Below, one piece after another: positions 1-7,981 of a DNA stretch of 64,000 nucleotides (positions within the stretch are counted from its first letter, which is position 1; every line of letters begins with the position of its first letter). The stretch lies in the NCBI GenBank assembly GCA_050304135.1, contig JBNLDC010000018.1, forward strand, positions 66,375-130,374, written 5' to 3'. The notes under the pieces were generated by a model, which worked only from the letters and a program-made list of their open reading frames with translations, was not told the DNA's origin and searched no databases. The translations under genes were made by a program, and so were the position numbers. Origin of the DNA: JAFGNB01 sp050304135. GTDB taxonomy: Bacteria; Fibrobacterota; Chitinivibrionia; Chitinivibrionales; Chitinispirillaceae.

Positions 1-888
1 AAAAACAATCCGACGGTAATCGGTTTTGATCTCGAAAACGAACCGCATGGAAAGACCGCGAGCGGCGGCGCCACCTGGGCGGCTGGAAACAGTGCCACCG
101 ACTGGAACAGTGCTGCGCAACGATGCGGCAACGCGATTCTGGCCGTTAATCCTGATGTGCTCATTATTATAGAGGGAGTAGAGCAGTTCGGTTCCACCAT
201 GTACTGGTGGGGTAGCAATATGCGTGGTGCCGGAAAGAATCCGATCAAACTGTCACATCCTGATAAATTAGTATACTCGCCGCATGAATATGGTCCTGAA
301 GTACACCAGCAACCCTGGTTCTTCGAAAAGGGATTTCCGGATAACCTGACGAAAATATGGGATGATGCATTCGGATTCATTGCAAAGGAGGGAATCGCCC
401 CCCTGCTCATCGGAGAATTCGGTATCAGTAACATGGAAAGCTACGAGAGGAAAGCGGGTGAGTGGTTCACGAAGTTTCTTGACTACATGAAAACACTCGG
501 GATCTCCTGGACCTTCTGGGCACTCAATCCCAACAGCGGCGACACGGGAGGTCTGCTCGACAACGACTGGGCATCTCCCGTTCAATGGAAACTCGATCAG
601 GTCACGCCGCTCTGTGCACCACTGATCAATGAACCGATTGCCGTACAAAAAACCTGGCGTCAACGAACCACTGCCGATCGTTTACCGCACCTTCGCGGCA
701 CAACCGTCGCCTTCGAAACCGAGCGGCGTTCCAGTACACAAATCACCCTGATAGACCTCACCGGAAAAACCGTTCGATCGGCTGCGGGAACCTCCATGTC
801 ACTTGTCGGTATCGCCGGTGGGGTTTATACGATATATCTTACCGGCAAAAATATTCCTGCCCGGTCCGCCCGCATCTCACTCCCGTAG
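1..888 (+). CDS. GH5 subfamily 1 endoglucanase with C-terminal sorting tail, 5' end missing
   Basis: The reading frame is open from the first base, so the gene starts upstream of the window. It is the C-terminal part of a secreted beta-1,4-glucanase (cellulase) of family GH5. The acid/base glutamate lies in FDLENEPH (codon at bases 40-42) and the nucleophile glutamate in LIGEFG (bases 415-417). The order NEPH, EGVEQ, YWWGSNMRGAG, LVYSPHEYGP, GEFG matches subfamily 1, the Acidothermus E1 type. After the catalytic domain a region of about 80 residues ends in a beta-rich tail with LIDLTGKTVRSA and GGVYTIYL, like the tails of Fibrobacterota and Bacteroidota secreted proteins. Any signal peptide and binding modules would lie outside the window. 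The family call is firm; the subfamily comes from motif memory. Confidence 0.9.
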   Translation, partial: KNNPTVIGFDLENEPHGKTASGGATWAAGNSATDWNSAAQRCGNAILAVNPDVLIIIEGVEQFGSTMYWWGSNMRGAGKNPIKLSHPDKLVYSPHEYGPEVHQQPWFFEKGFPDNLTKIWDDAFGFIAKEGIAPLLIGEFGISNMESYERKAGEWFTKFLDYMKTLGISWTFWALNPNSGDTGGLLDNDWASPVQWKLDQVTPLCAPLINEPIAVQKTWRQRTTADRLPHLRGTTVAFETERRSSTQITLIDLTGKTVRSAAGTSMSLVGIAGGVYTIYLTGKNIPARSARISLP

Positions 889-1065
889 CGACAAGGTCTT
901 CCCGTTCCGGGCTGTACACAAATTGTATTCAAATATTTCCCTGAAATGTTTATTTTATCTGTAATATTTCCCGAAATTTAGTACTTTTAGTACAGATTCA
1001 TTCTGCTACTGGAAATTAAAGGTGGAGAGGGTCTGCCGGCGAACTACTAACAGGGGGAGAACTGC

Positions 1066-2658
1066 ATGAAGGCACCGCGATCTCTAACCAGAGTTCAGTA
1101 TTCTTCGATGTCGGGAAGGACGAGTGCTTCGGGAGTTTTCGAGAAAGTTATTTACTCGTCACTTATTTTCGGTCTTTTATTTGGTACATGGGACGCAGTC
1201 GCACAACGTGCCGCAGGTACCAATAAACACTGGGTGGGAACCTGGGCGAGCGCACCCTATCGGGCAGAAACGAATACTCCTCCCTCACCGGGACTTTCAA
1301 ACAATACCTTACGACAGATTGTCAGAGTTTCGATCGGCGGCGATACGGTACGGTTGAAATTTTCGAATATCACCTGCGGCTCGGCAGTTACGTTGAACAA
1401 AGTGAATATTGCCGTTTCTCCTGATGGAACAAAACCTGCTGTCGATGCCTCCACCATCACCGACGTTACATTCAACGGGAATGCAGATGTCACAATAGAT
1501 CCGAAATCTGAAGTCTACTCGGATCCGGTCGCATTCGATCTGGATACGAGCATGCGCGTTTCAATCACCACGTATTACGGCCAGTGCAAGACATCTGCAG
1601 ATATGACCTTTCATTACGGATCACGCACCAATTCCTACATACTTACCGGCGATAAAACGACATCTGCAGATTTCGGCGGAGCAACGACAGTGGAACGCTG
1701 GTACACTATTTCCGCCATCGACGTTTTAGCGCCGAAATCGGCACTCTGCGTTGCGGCCATCGGGAACTCCATCACTGATGGAGCCTCGTTATCAGGCGGA
1801 CTGCAGAATCGGTGGACCGACCGATTTTCCGAAGCACTCCTCGCAAATGAACCTACCAGAGAGGTGGGTGTTCTCAACCTTGCAATCGGGGCGACACTGG
1901 TAACATCTCCCGGAAACGGTGCTGATGCCGGAGTTGTACGGTTTAAGCACGACATTCTCGGACAGGCAGGACTGCACTGGGTCATCATTTTTTACGGAGT
2001 AAACGATATTAATGCAGGGAAATCCGCCAATGATATTTTTAACGGAATCAAACAGATGACCAATGAAGCTCATGCAAAGGATACATCCATCAAGGTTTAC
2101 GGTGGTACCATTACTCCGTTCAACGGACATAGTTATTATTCCACCGCTCATGAAGAAGTCAGAAATCAGGTTAACGATCTGATACGTACCAGTACCGATC
2201 TGGATGGCTACATTGACTTCGCAAAAACCATTGCAGATCCGAACGACCCCTCCAAAATAAAGCAGGAATACGCGCAGGGCGGCTGGAATGACTGGCTGCA
2301 CCCTGGTCCGGCAGGACATGAAGCCATGGGAAAATCCATCGCTCTCGATATGTTTACCCCCCCGCCGGTACATGTCAGCGGCAGAGCATCGGCAGAACGT
2401 TCCGTAAACCCGATTACGGCCATCCCGTTTTTCCACGGTTCCATGGTCGATTTTACATTACGGCAGACGTCGCATATATCGCTGAAAGTGTATACGTTGT
2501 CCGGCCGGGAGATTGCAGAGCTTGCAGGAAAGCAATTTACTGTGGGAATGCACAGGATACCCTTCGGCGATAAATTTCGCCCCAACGGCATGTACCTGTT
2601 TTTGCTCCGGGTGAATGATCATGCGGTGAGTGGAAAGGTACTATTTACAGGGGAATAA
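1066..2658 (+). CDS. Secreted SGNH/GDSL-type esterase with C-terminal sorting tail
   Basis: This is a 530-residue secreted hydrolase, probably removing acyl (for example acetyl) groups from polysaccharides. The ATG follows a GGGGGAG ribosome site. A long N-terminal leader with a hydrophobic stretch at about residues 28-46 suggests export. A beta-rich region precedes the SGNH domain. Block I is IGNSITDG with the serine at about 235, block III is GVNDIN at about 311-316, and block V is DWLHPG with Asp 409 and His 412. The last 80 or so residues form a sorting-type tail (VYTLSGREIAEL, GMYLFLLR). It follows the GH5 gene after 177 bases, so the two may act on the same plant material. The substrate is not visible in the sequence. 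Confidence 0.85.
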   Translation: MKAPRSLTRVQYSSMSGRTSASGVFEKVIYSSLIFGLLFGTWDAVAQRAAGTNKHWVGTWASAPYRAETNTPPSPGLSNNTLRQIVRVSIGGDTVRLKFSNITCGSAVTLNKVNIAVSPDGTKPAVDASTITDVTFNGNADVTIDPKSEVYSDPVAFDLDTSMRVSITTYYGQCKTSADMTFHYGSRTNSYILTGDKTTSADFGGATTVERWYTISAIDVLAPKSALCVAAIGNSITDGASLSGGLQNRWTDRFSEALLANEPTREVGVLNLAIGATLVTSPGNGADAGVVRFKHDILGQAGLHWVIIFYGVNDINAGKSANDIFNGIKQMTNEAHAKDTSIKVYGGTITPFNGHSYYSTAHEEVRNQVNDLIRTSTDLDGYIDFAKTIADPNDPSKIKQEYAQGGWNDWLHPGPAGHEAMGKSIALDMFTPPPVHVSGRASAERSVNPITAIPFFHGSMVDFTLRQTSHISLKVYTLSGREIAELAGKQFTVGMHRIPFGDKFRPNGMYLFLLRVNDHAVSGKVLFTGE

Positions 2659-2708
2659 TTTCGGCACCACATCGTGGGTCTTCATATCTGCCTGTTCCGG
2701 AAATATTC

Positions 2709-2737
2709 TTGACACAGGTGTTATTTTATAGTATTTA
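2709..2737 (+). promoter_or_regulatory. Sigma-70 type promoter for the following lipoprotein gene
   Basis: A perfect -35 box TTGACA is followed after exactly 17 bases by TATTTA. It lies about 100 bases upstream of the lipoprotein start at 2840. This is a consensus match only. Confidence 0.5.
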
Positions 2738-2839
2738 CCAGTTAAATTATATACAATGCTTGTAATCACTATTGCCGGAGTGTAAATTTCCGATGCAATT
2801 ATCCCTCTCTTACAATTTCAATCCGCCCGAGGAGGCTTT

Positions 2840-3409
2840 ATGAATCTGTCTGTCGCCCGTGGACTCTTATCCGCTGCCGCATTAGGTCTGATTATCAGTT
2901 CCTGCACATCACCCCTGCTGTACGAAACAGATATTCCCGATTTCAGGGCACCGGCCGATAAGGCACTCTGCGTAATTATCCGTCCTACCGGTATGTACGG
3001 ACAGTATGCACCGCTATGGCTGGACAAAAAGTGTGTCGGCGGCACAAGTGGCAATACCATTACCTCCTTTGAGGTTGACCCCGGATCACATCTCGTCCTG
3101 ACGAAAGTCAATCTGATGTCAAAAACAAAACTTAATTTTACCGCGGGAAAAGTGTACTACATCCTGATGGCAGCATACCCGATTCCGATGGTCGGTGTGG
3201 GGACTTCCCTTACCCCGATGCCGGGATCGGAAGCGACAGAAAAAATCAAGCAGGAAACCGGCAGTGTCAAATACACCAAATTGAATCCGGAATATGATCA
3301 TGAGGATCTTGACGACGATGACCTTCAGGAGGAACTCGAGGATTATCAGAAATGGGAAGCAAAAAATCCCGACAAAGCAAAAGTTGAAGCTGAGTACACT
3401 GGATATTGA
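2840..3409 (+). CDS. Lipoprotein, DUF2846-like
   Basis: A 189-residue lipoprotein. The ATG follows a strong GAGGAGG site. The signal peptide ends in the lipobox ISSC at about residues 19-22, so the mature protein should be lipid-anchored in the envelope. The mature part resembles DUF2846: an alanine-rich opening, an aromatic or IIRP strand followed by a short loop and LDKK, then FEVDPGSHLVLTKV and a later strand KVYYILM. The C-terminal 50 residues are highly charged, with runs of Asp and Glu, and look disordered. It has its own promoter and terminator, so it is probably monocistronic. Its function is unknown; the family match is tentative. Confidence 0.8.
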   Translation: MNLSVARGLLSAAALGLIISSCTSPLLYETDIPDFRAPADKALCVIIRPTGMYGQYAPLWLDKKCVGGTSGNTITSFEVDPGSHLVLTKVNLMSKTKLNFTAGKVYYILMAAYPIPMVGVGTSLTPMPGSEATEKIKQETGSVKYTKLNPEYDHEDLDDDDLQEELEDYQKWEAKNPDKAKVEAEYTGY

Positions 3410-3458
3410 TAGTGGATTTAAATTATTGACAGTATAACAAGAAGTACAGCAAATTCAT

Positions 3459-3503
3459 GCTGTTTTCCCAGACCGTCAGGTCGAATGGAAAACAGCTTTT
3501 TTA
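3459..3503 (+). terminator. Rho-independent terminator
   Basis: Ten-base arms GCTGTTTTCC and GGAAAACAGC enclose an 18-base loop and are followed by a run of T. It lies 50 bases after the DUF2846-like lipoprotein gene. Confidence 0.8.
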
Positions 3504-3584
3504 TTATACCGATAGTAAAAACACTACATCAGCAAACACTCTGTGTAAAGGGACTGGATTTGAGTTCGCCGATAAAACCACCGA

Positions 3585-4097
3585 TCACTGGTTATCAATG
3601 AGCGCCTGAAAGGATCGCCCGGCACTCGACACCAGCACCCCGACAAAGACATACCCGAAGAGCTGCATCCATAGAATCCCCTGAATCGCGAAGTTATAGT
3701 GCCAGTAACCGGTTTTTGCCATAAGTGTCTCCATCGGAAAGCCGATGGCCACAAAGAGCAGCACATCGAGTCCCTTCCGCATCCACCGGTTGTCAGTCCC
3801 TACCCATGCCAGAATTCGCTCTGAAAGTCCGAGCGCGATACCGGTGTAAACTCCCCACCCGATGATAATGATGAGCGGCACATCACGCCAGACCATGAAT
3901 CCGAATTTATCGCTGTAGGTCCAGCAGAACTCGAAACAGATCTCGTTGTAAACACCGAATATAAGTCCGCCGATCAAATGACCGAAATGCCACTTTTTTC
4001 CGATATAACGTGCCAGTAAAATTCCACCCGCTGAAATTAAATAGTATAAAACCGCCACGAGTCGCCCCCTCACTTTTGCACCGGTCCGAAAGCACAC
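3585..4097 (-). CDS. Multi-pass membrane protein of unknown function
   Basis: A 170-residue hydrophobic protein with about five predicted membrane segments (around residues 14-32, 40-56, 70-90, 105-122 and 140-158). The start is a GTG at 4097 preceded by a perfect GGAGGTGA site; a second GTG at 4058 with AGGGGG ahead would give 157 residues. Conserved-looking motifs between segments include YWHYN and NRWMRKGLD, which faintly recall integral membrane enzymes of isoprenoid metabolism, but I cannot assign a family. It stands alone, divergent from thiE. Codon use and length support a real gene; no function is claimed. Confidence 0.75.
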   Translation of the reverse strand: MCFRTGAKVRGRLVAVLYYLISAGGILLARYIGKKWHFGHLIGGLIFGVYNEICFEFCWTYSDKFGFMVWRDVPLIIIIGWGVYTGIALGLSERILAWVGTDNRWMRKGLDVLLFVAIGFPMETLMAKTGYWHYNFAIQGILWMQLFGYVFVGVLVSSAGRSFQALIDNQ

Positions 4098-4263
4098 TCC
4101 GGCTCACCTCCGGCAAGTCATTGAACATTTAGCATCTGTGGAGTGTGGATAAAATATACACGCCGCAGGTCAGGTGGAAAACCGGGAGTTCCTCAGGAAC
4201 GCACATGGTATATTTCAATGTAGAATAACAAAAAACTTCCAGATTGTCCGAGAACGCTGTTTT

Positions 4264-4896
4264 ATGCCGGAACTACCTTTCCGATTCGGTTTCTATGCGA
4301 TCCTTACCGATCCGCTTCGCGGCTACGAGTACTGCACCAGAGTACTAGTCGATGCCGGCGTTGCCTTTGTGCAGCTGCGGATGAAGGACCGTTCTCCCGA
4401 TGACATTCTTCCCGTTGCGGAGATGATGCGCAACCTGACTTCGGGCAGTGCAACAAAATTCATTGTCAACGATTTTCCGGAAATTGCCCTGAAATGCGGT
4501 GCCGACGGCGTTCATATCGGACAGGATGATATGCCGATCGAAACAGTCCGCCAAATTCTCGGACCCGAGGCAATCATCGGACTCTCCACCCACTCCCCCG
4601 AACAGACACAAACCGCCTGTGCACTCGCACCGGACTACATAGGTATCGGTCCGGTCTTCCCCACCCCCACTAAAAAGAATCCCGACCCTGTCATCGGAAT
4701 CAACGGGATGAAAGCAATGCTCAGTGTGGCCACCGTACCTGCGGTAGTCATCGGCGGTATTGATTTTACCAATGTGCAGCAGGTACTCGATACCGGAGCC
4801 CCGAACTTCTGCATGGTACGACAGTTTACACAGTCGGAAAAACCGGAAGAAACTATTGCAGAAATACTCAAGCTCTCCAGCAGTAATGCCGGCTGA
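4264..4896 (+). CDS. thiE: Thiamine-phosphate synthase
   Basis: ThiE joins the hydroxymethylpyrimidine diphosphate and thiazole phosphate halves of thiamine in the cytoplasm. The 210-residue TIM-barrel protein shows the family signatures: FVQLRMKDRS near residue 40, IVNDFPEIA, GVHIGQDDMP, IGIGPVFPTPTKKNP (pyrophosphate-binding loop) and VIGGID near the end. The ATG at 4264 gives the usual family length. An upstream in-frame GTG at 4174 would add 30 residues unlike the family N-terminus. No TPP riboswitch was recognised upstream and no other thi genes are near. Confidence 0.92.
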   Translation: MPELPFRFGFYAILTDPLRGYEYCTRVLVDAGVAFVQLRMKDRSPDDILPVAEMMRNLTSGSATKFIVNDFPEIALKCGADGVHIGQDDMPIETVRQILGPEAIIGLSTHSPEQTQTACALAPDYIGIGPVFPTPTKKNPDPVIGINGMKAMLSVATVPAVVIGGIDFTNVQQVLDTGAPNFCMVRQFTQSEKPEETIAEILKLSSSNAG

Positions 4897-5240
4897 TTCC
4901 AACTAATATTCCCTGCCGAAACTTTAAGTTCACCATTTCCCTGCATGATGATAGAATCGCGAAGAATAACTCTCCGGCCCCTGGCTTAAAACCTCAATGC
5001 CATGGTCATGCAGCTTGCCAATCCGGTGGGAAACGGGACCGGAGCAATAGTGTCTTCTCACCGGCAGATTTATTTGGTAGCAACACCAATAGGATAAAAC
5101 AGATTGTGACTGTAATTCATTCGGAGCATCGCACAATATCTGGAGAGCGATTAATTGCGCAACAAACTGTTTTAAGAATCACAACGCCGATCTCAGTGAG
5201 TTCTGACACCGTGTAACAACCTGATGACTGGTGTCTGTCT

Positions 5241-5274
5241 GCAGCCGGAAAAAATTTCTCGGCTGCATTTTTTT
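5241..5274 (+). terminator. Orphan Rho-independent terminator
   Basis: Seven-base arms GCAGCCG and CGGCTGC with a 12-base loop are followed by TTTTTTT. The minus strand has no matching T run, so it should stop plus-strand transcripts only. The nearest upstream gene, thiE, ends 345 bases earlier. Confidence 0.6.
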
Positions 5275-5291
5275 CACGATATCAATTATTT

Positions 5292-5322
5292 TTGATCGAA
5301 AAGGTTAAAAAAAGATTATATT
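5292..5322 (+). promoter_or_regulatory. Possible promoter of the small gene at 5353
   Basis: TTGATC is followed by TATATT after 19 bases in an AT-rich stretch just after the orphan terminator. The spacer is long, so this is a weak call. Confidence 0.3.
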
Positions 5323-5352
5323 AAATATTCTGTCTCCATAAGCGAAATCGTT

Positions 5353-5625
5353 TTGAATAAAGATGCCCTTACACAATTTAACCGATTAAGCACTATGGTT
5401 ACCCAAAGCCCCTCACACACCAGCAGAGACCTTTCAGGTGCGATAGCACTGTTGACTGATGTTCAGCAAGCCCTTGAAGAAAATGAACTTATCGAGGAAG
5501 CAAGGATTGTTTCCAACCACCTTCAACAACTTACATCGCCTCATTTTGAATCACAGATTGAAGAAAAGGGAATCGAACCGGTTCTTTTCGAAATGGCTCA
5601 GTCATTTTCTTCCTCAGTCGCTTGA
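5353..5625 (+). CDS. Small hypothetical protein
   Basis: A 90-residue soluble, acidic, mostly helical protein with no cysteine and no signal peptide. It is preceded by a terminator and a weak promoter-like pair. The first possible start is TTG at 5353 without a good ribosome site; an ATG at 5395 would give 76 residues. The composition (DVQQALEENELIEEARIVSNH) looks like genuine protein, but I know no family. An overlapping frame at 5459-5650 looks like noise. Confidence 0.45.
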   Translation: MNKDALTQFNRLSTMVTQSPSHTSRDLSGAIALLTDVQQALEENELIEEARIVSNHLQQLTSPHFESQIEEKGIEPVLFEMAQSFSSSVA

Positions 5626-5661
5626 AATACAGTCTCTGATGCCTGACTGAACATTACGAAG

Positions 5662-7074
5662 CTACTGCAAAGGTAGCAGGTTTGGTGTAGTGTCATATCG
5701 ACGGTAAAATAGAGAGTATTCCTTCCCCGCCAGTGCATAGGTTCCTGTAATTGTTTCATCTGTATAGTTCACCTGCGCATCGATTCTTCCGGTCAGTCCT
5801 TTTCCGAAATCAATCAATGCCGTGAGTGTGGCCATTGCGGGTACATTTCCTTCTGCCAATTCATTTGCAGGTAGTACGGTAAGATCAATAGTGCTGATGT
5901 GCCCGCTCCGGTACCCAACCTGTTGCTGACAGGCGATCATCCGGTTCTTCCGGTGATCGATCGGATCGTTGCCGGTTCGACAGAGGTACCGGGTAACGAC
6001 ACGTGCAATACTATCCCACGGAAAATCTTTTTCACGAAGAAGCACACAGGTATCACCACTCTGCCCGAAATACCGTGATCCGTACCGAACCTGTTCAGTG
6101 GAACCATCGATTTTCATTGTATTTCGAATCAGGGAATGAATACGATTGTCGGTACTAGTCGAAAACACCTGATCATCTCCGGCGTCAAAATCAGTTGCAA
6201 TTTCCACATGGAACGCACAAAAGCTATAGACCCCGGTCCACGACAGCAGTGGTATCATGCCACTGCCTGCTGAAGTGAAAATGCCGTCACCATCGGCATC
6301 CCGATATGCCTCGTCAACCAACACCCCGGCAATCCGTATGCTTCTGGCTATCATCTCGAGACTAGTATCGGAACTCACTTCGAATGATGGCTGGTTGAAG
6401 CTATTCCCCGAAGTCGCTCCCCAGTTGGAGGTCAGCACCACCTCACCGGTGACCGGGTTCCGTTCAACCTGATACGACAATGAAGTATCCGCCGATTTTC
6501 CGGTCATGTCGATATTTGTGGTGGTAGTGGATCGCCCCGGAGTATTCGCCTCGTAGGCGGTATCAACTCCAGGAATCAGAAAGGTGTCCAGTACCACCAC
6601 GGTATCAATAACGAATACGGTATCATAGAGACGCTGCTGCGAGATCAGTTCGCCAACAATCTGAGTATCAGCCTCCTCGAAATACTGATGAGCAGTATCG
6701 AGAGTAATGGTTTCCAAAACAAGCGTGTCATACCTGAAAGTGGTATCCACAATAATCACGGTGTCGTAAAGTACCATACTACCATCCGGCACCTCGCCTA
6801 CCGTATCGGTTCCCTTCCGTTTGGCAACATTCGCTACCAGGGGTGGATTGTACACATTATCCGGGCTGAGCTGTCGCTCTCCGTCGACCAGATAGGTAGA
6901 GGGAATCCACCGGTCGGTGGTATCGAACAACGAAAGGGCCGATTCGAGACATGCGGTAATGTCCGGATTCCCGGTTTCAGTACCGGCAACCGGTCCGGAT
7001 GTGCATGTAGCAAGTAGTAACGCTCCGGCGAAAATGGTGACAATAAGCAGACACAAGGCAATAGTTCTACGCAT
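5662..7074 (-). CDS. Large lipoprotein paired with a TIGR02147 regulator
   Basis: A lipoprotein of 470 residues. The signal peptide ends in a lipobox near LLATC at about residue 22. Soon after comes the motif GTETGNPDI, which I associate with lipoproteins of this phylum. The middle is rich in short repeated strands of the type YDTV-IVDT-DTL, giving a low-complexity Thr/Asp/Val beta region; the C-terminal half looks like a beta-sheet domain. The ATG at 7074 follows a perfect AAGGAGG that lies inside the end of the upstream regulator gene, with which it overlaps by 8 bases. This implies translational coupling. A start further upstream would ignore this site. The function is unknown; a cell-surface role controlled with the regulator is inferred. 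Confidence 0.8.
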   Translation of the reverse strand: MRRTIALCLLIVTIFAGALLLATCTSGPVAGTETGNPDITACLESALSLFDTTDRWIPSTYLVDGERQLSPDNVYNPPLVANVAKRKGTDTVGEVPDGSMVLYDTVIIVDTTFRYDTLVLETITLDTAHQYFEEADTQIVGELISQQRLYDTVFVIDTVVVLDTFLIPGVDTAYEANTPGRSTTTTNIDMTGKSADTSLSYQVERNPVTGEVVLTSNWGATSGNSFNQPSFEVSSDTSLEMIARSIRIAGVLVDEAYRDADGDGIFTSAGSGMIPLLSWTGVYSFCAFHVEIATDFDAGDDQVFSTSTDNRIHSLIRNTMKIDGSTEQVRYGSRYFGQSGDTCVLLREKDFPWDSIARVVTRYLCRTGNDPIDHRKNRMIACQQQVGYRSGHISTIDLTVLPANELAEGNVPAMATLTALIDFGKGLTGRIDAQVNYTDETITGTYALAGKEYSLFYRRYDTTPNLLPLQ

Positions 7075-7909
7075 CGTCTCCTCCTTTCGGAAACGACTTT
7101 GACATCGGAAAGAACTGCAGGTTGAGTTGCATAACGCGCTGCGGCCGGCGGTCGGCTTCGGCGAGTTCAAGCATTTCGCTTCGGAATCGCTGCAATTTTT
7201 CCTGCATCACCTGCCACGTATCATCGGAAACCGCCACGGTAACGCTTGAGATATCCCGTTCACGGGAACCGAAGCGCTCGATCGATTCAGCGGCGAGCCG
7301 CATCATTGCTTTGTGGTAGTTCGCCACAGCCACTGAGCGTACCTGTGCACCAGTGGTCACCGTGGTGGCCACACGACGGCAGGAACCGTCGCTATTCCGG
7401 GAGATCAGGCCAAGCCGCAGGAGCAACGCAACCGATTTTTCCGCCTCTGCAGCAGTAATCGAAGGAACAACCGCAGCCCCGAGTTTCCGGTAATCCCCCC
7501 TGAAATCAATCGCGGTGACCAGTTCCATGATAACAGGATTGAACCACTGTGAATAATAATCATATTGTGACGATTCAAGAAGCTGCGGGTTACATTTCAC
7601 CCGATAGCGCATTATCCGGGCCAGATACAGGTTCTTCTCGTCGAGGGTTTTACTCTGGTTGAGGAACACCAGGTTTTCAAGATAATCACTTTCACTTTTG
7701 TTGAGTCCGAAAGCCTTCGAAACCCGGTAAACACTCGCTTTGGTTAGATTGCGCTTACCATCAACCACCAGTTTTAGAAAATTCGGTGATTTGAAACCGG
7801 CTTTCTGAGAAAACAACCGGTAGGAATAGAATGAGTGTTCCGTCTTGCGCTGCTCAAAGAGCTGACGCAGGAAATCGCGGTAATCCATGAATTCAAATAT
7901 TGTTCCCAT
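7067..7909 (-). CDS. TIGR02147/DUF4423-family regulator-like protein
   Basis: A 280-residue cytoplasmic protein of TIGR02147, a paralogous family best known from Fibrobacter. The opening FEFMDYRDFLRQLFEQRK is typical. Residues 25-65 look like a helix-turn-helix (FSQKAGFKSPNFLKLV, GKRNLTK, VYRVSKAFGL). The rest contains the family core (YYSQWFNP, LLRLGLISR, ISSVTVAV). A role in transcription is inferred from the helix-turn-helix and not proven. The ATG at 7909 has AGGA at good distance; an upstream start would read through the hairpin at 7930-7957. The gene overlaps the lipoprotein gene by 8 bases and follows the VIT protein gene after 72 bases. Confidence 0.88.
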   Translation of the reverse strand: MGTIFEFMDYRDFLRQLFEQRKTEHSFYSYRLFSQKAGFKSPNFLKLVVDGKRNLTKASVYRVSKAFGLNKSESDYLENLVFLNQSKTLDEKNLYLARIMRYRVKCNPQLLESSQYDYYSQWFNPVIMELVTAIDFRGDYRKLGAAVVPSITAAEAEKSVALLLRLGLISRNSDGSCRRVATTVTTGAQVRSVAVANYHKAMMRLAAESIERFGSRERDISSVTVAVSDDTWQVMQEKLQRFRSEMLELAEADRRPQRVMQLNLQFFPMSKSFPKGGDDA

Positions 7910-7929
7910 ACCATATTCCTGTAAAAACG

Positions 7930-7957
7930 GGAGCTTCACGGGTTGCCGCGAAGCTCC
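7930..7957 (-). terminator. Terminator or attenuator between the VIT gene and the TIGR02147 gene
   Basis: On the minus strand, 12-base arms (GGAGCTTCGCGG and CCGTGAAGCTCC, one G-T pair) enclose a four-base loop and are followed by CGTTTTT. It lies 24 bases after the VIT gene stop and 20 bases before the regulator start. It could end VIT transcripts or tune read-through into the regulator-lipoprotein pair. Confidence 0.75.
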
Positions 7958-7981
7958 TTTCCACACCCTGCAATTCCACTG

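Larger units (their letters stand above)
4897..5352. other. 456-base intergenic region with an orphan terminator
   Basis: No convincing protein gene is present. A short minus-strand frame at 4930-5136 lacks family resemblance and a clear start. The only clear structure is the plus-strand hairpin at 5241-5274, 345 bases after thiE, and a weak promoter-like pair before the next small gene. A short untranslated RNA ending at the hairpin is possible but unproven. Confidence 0.5.

Noticed and set aside
4100..4263. Possible TPP riboswitch before thiE
   Set aside because: No THI-box core (CUGAGA, ACCUGAUCUGGAU-type) was found.
4930..5136. 68-codon minus-strand frame after thiE
   Set aside because: No ribosome site and composition typical of chance frames.
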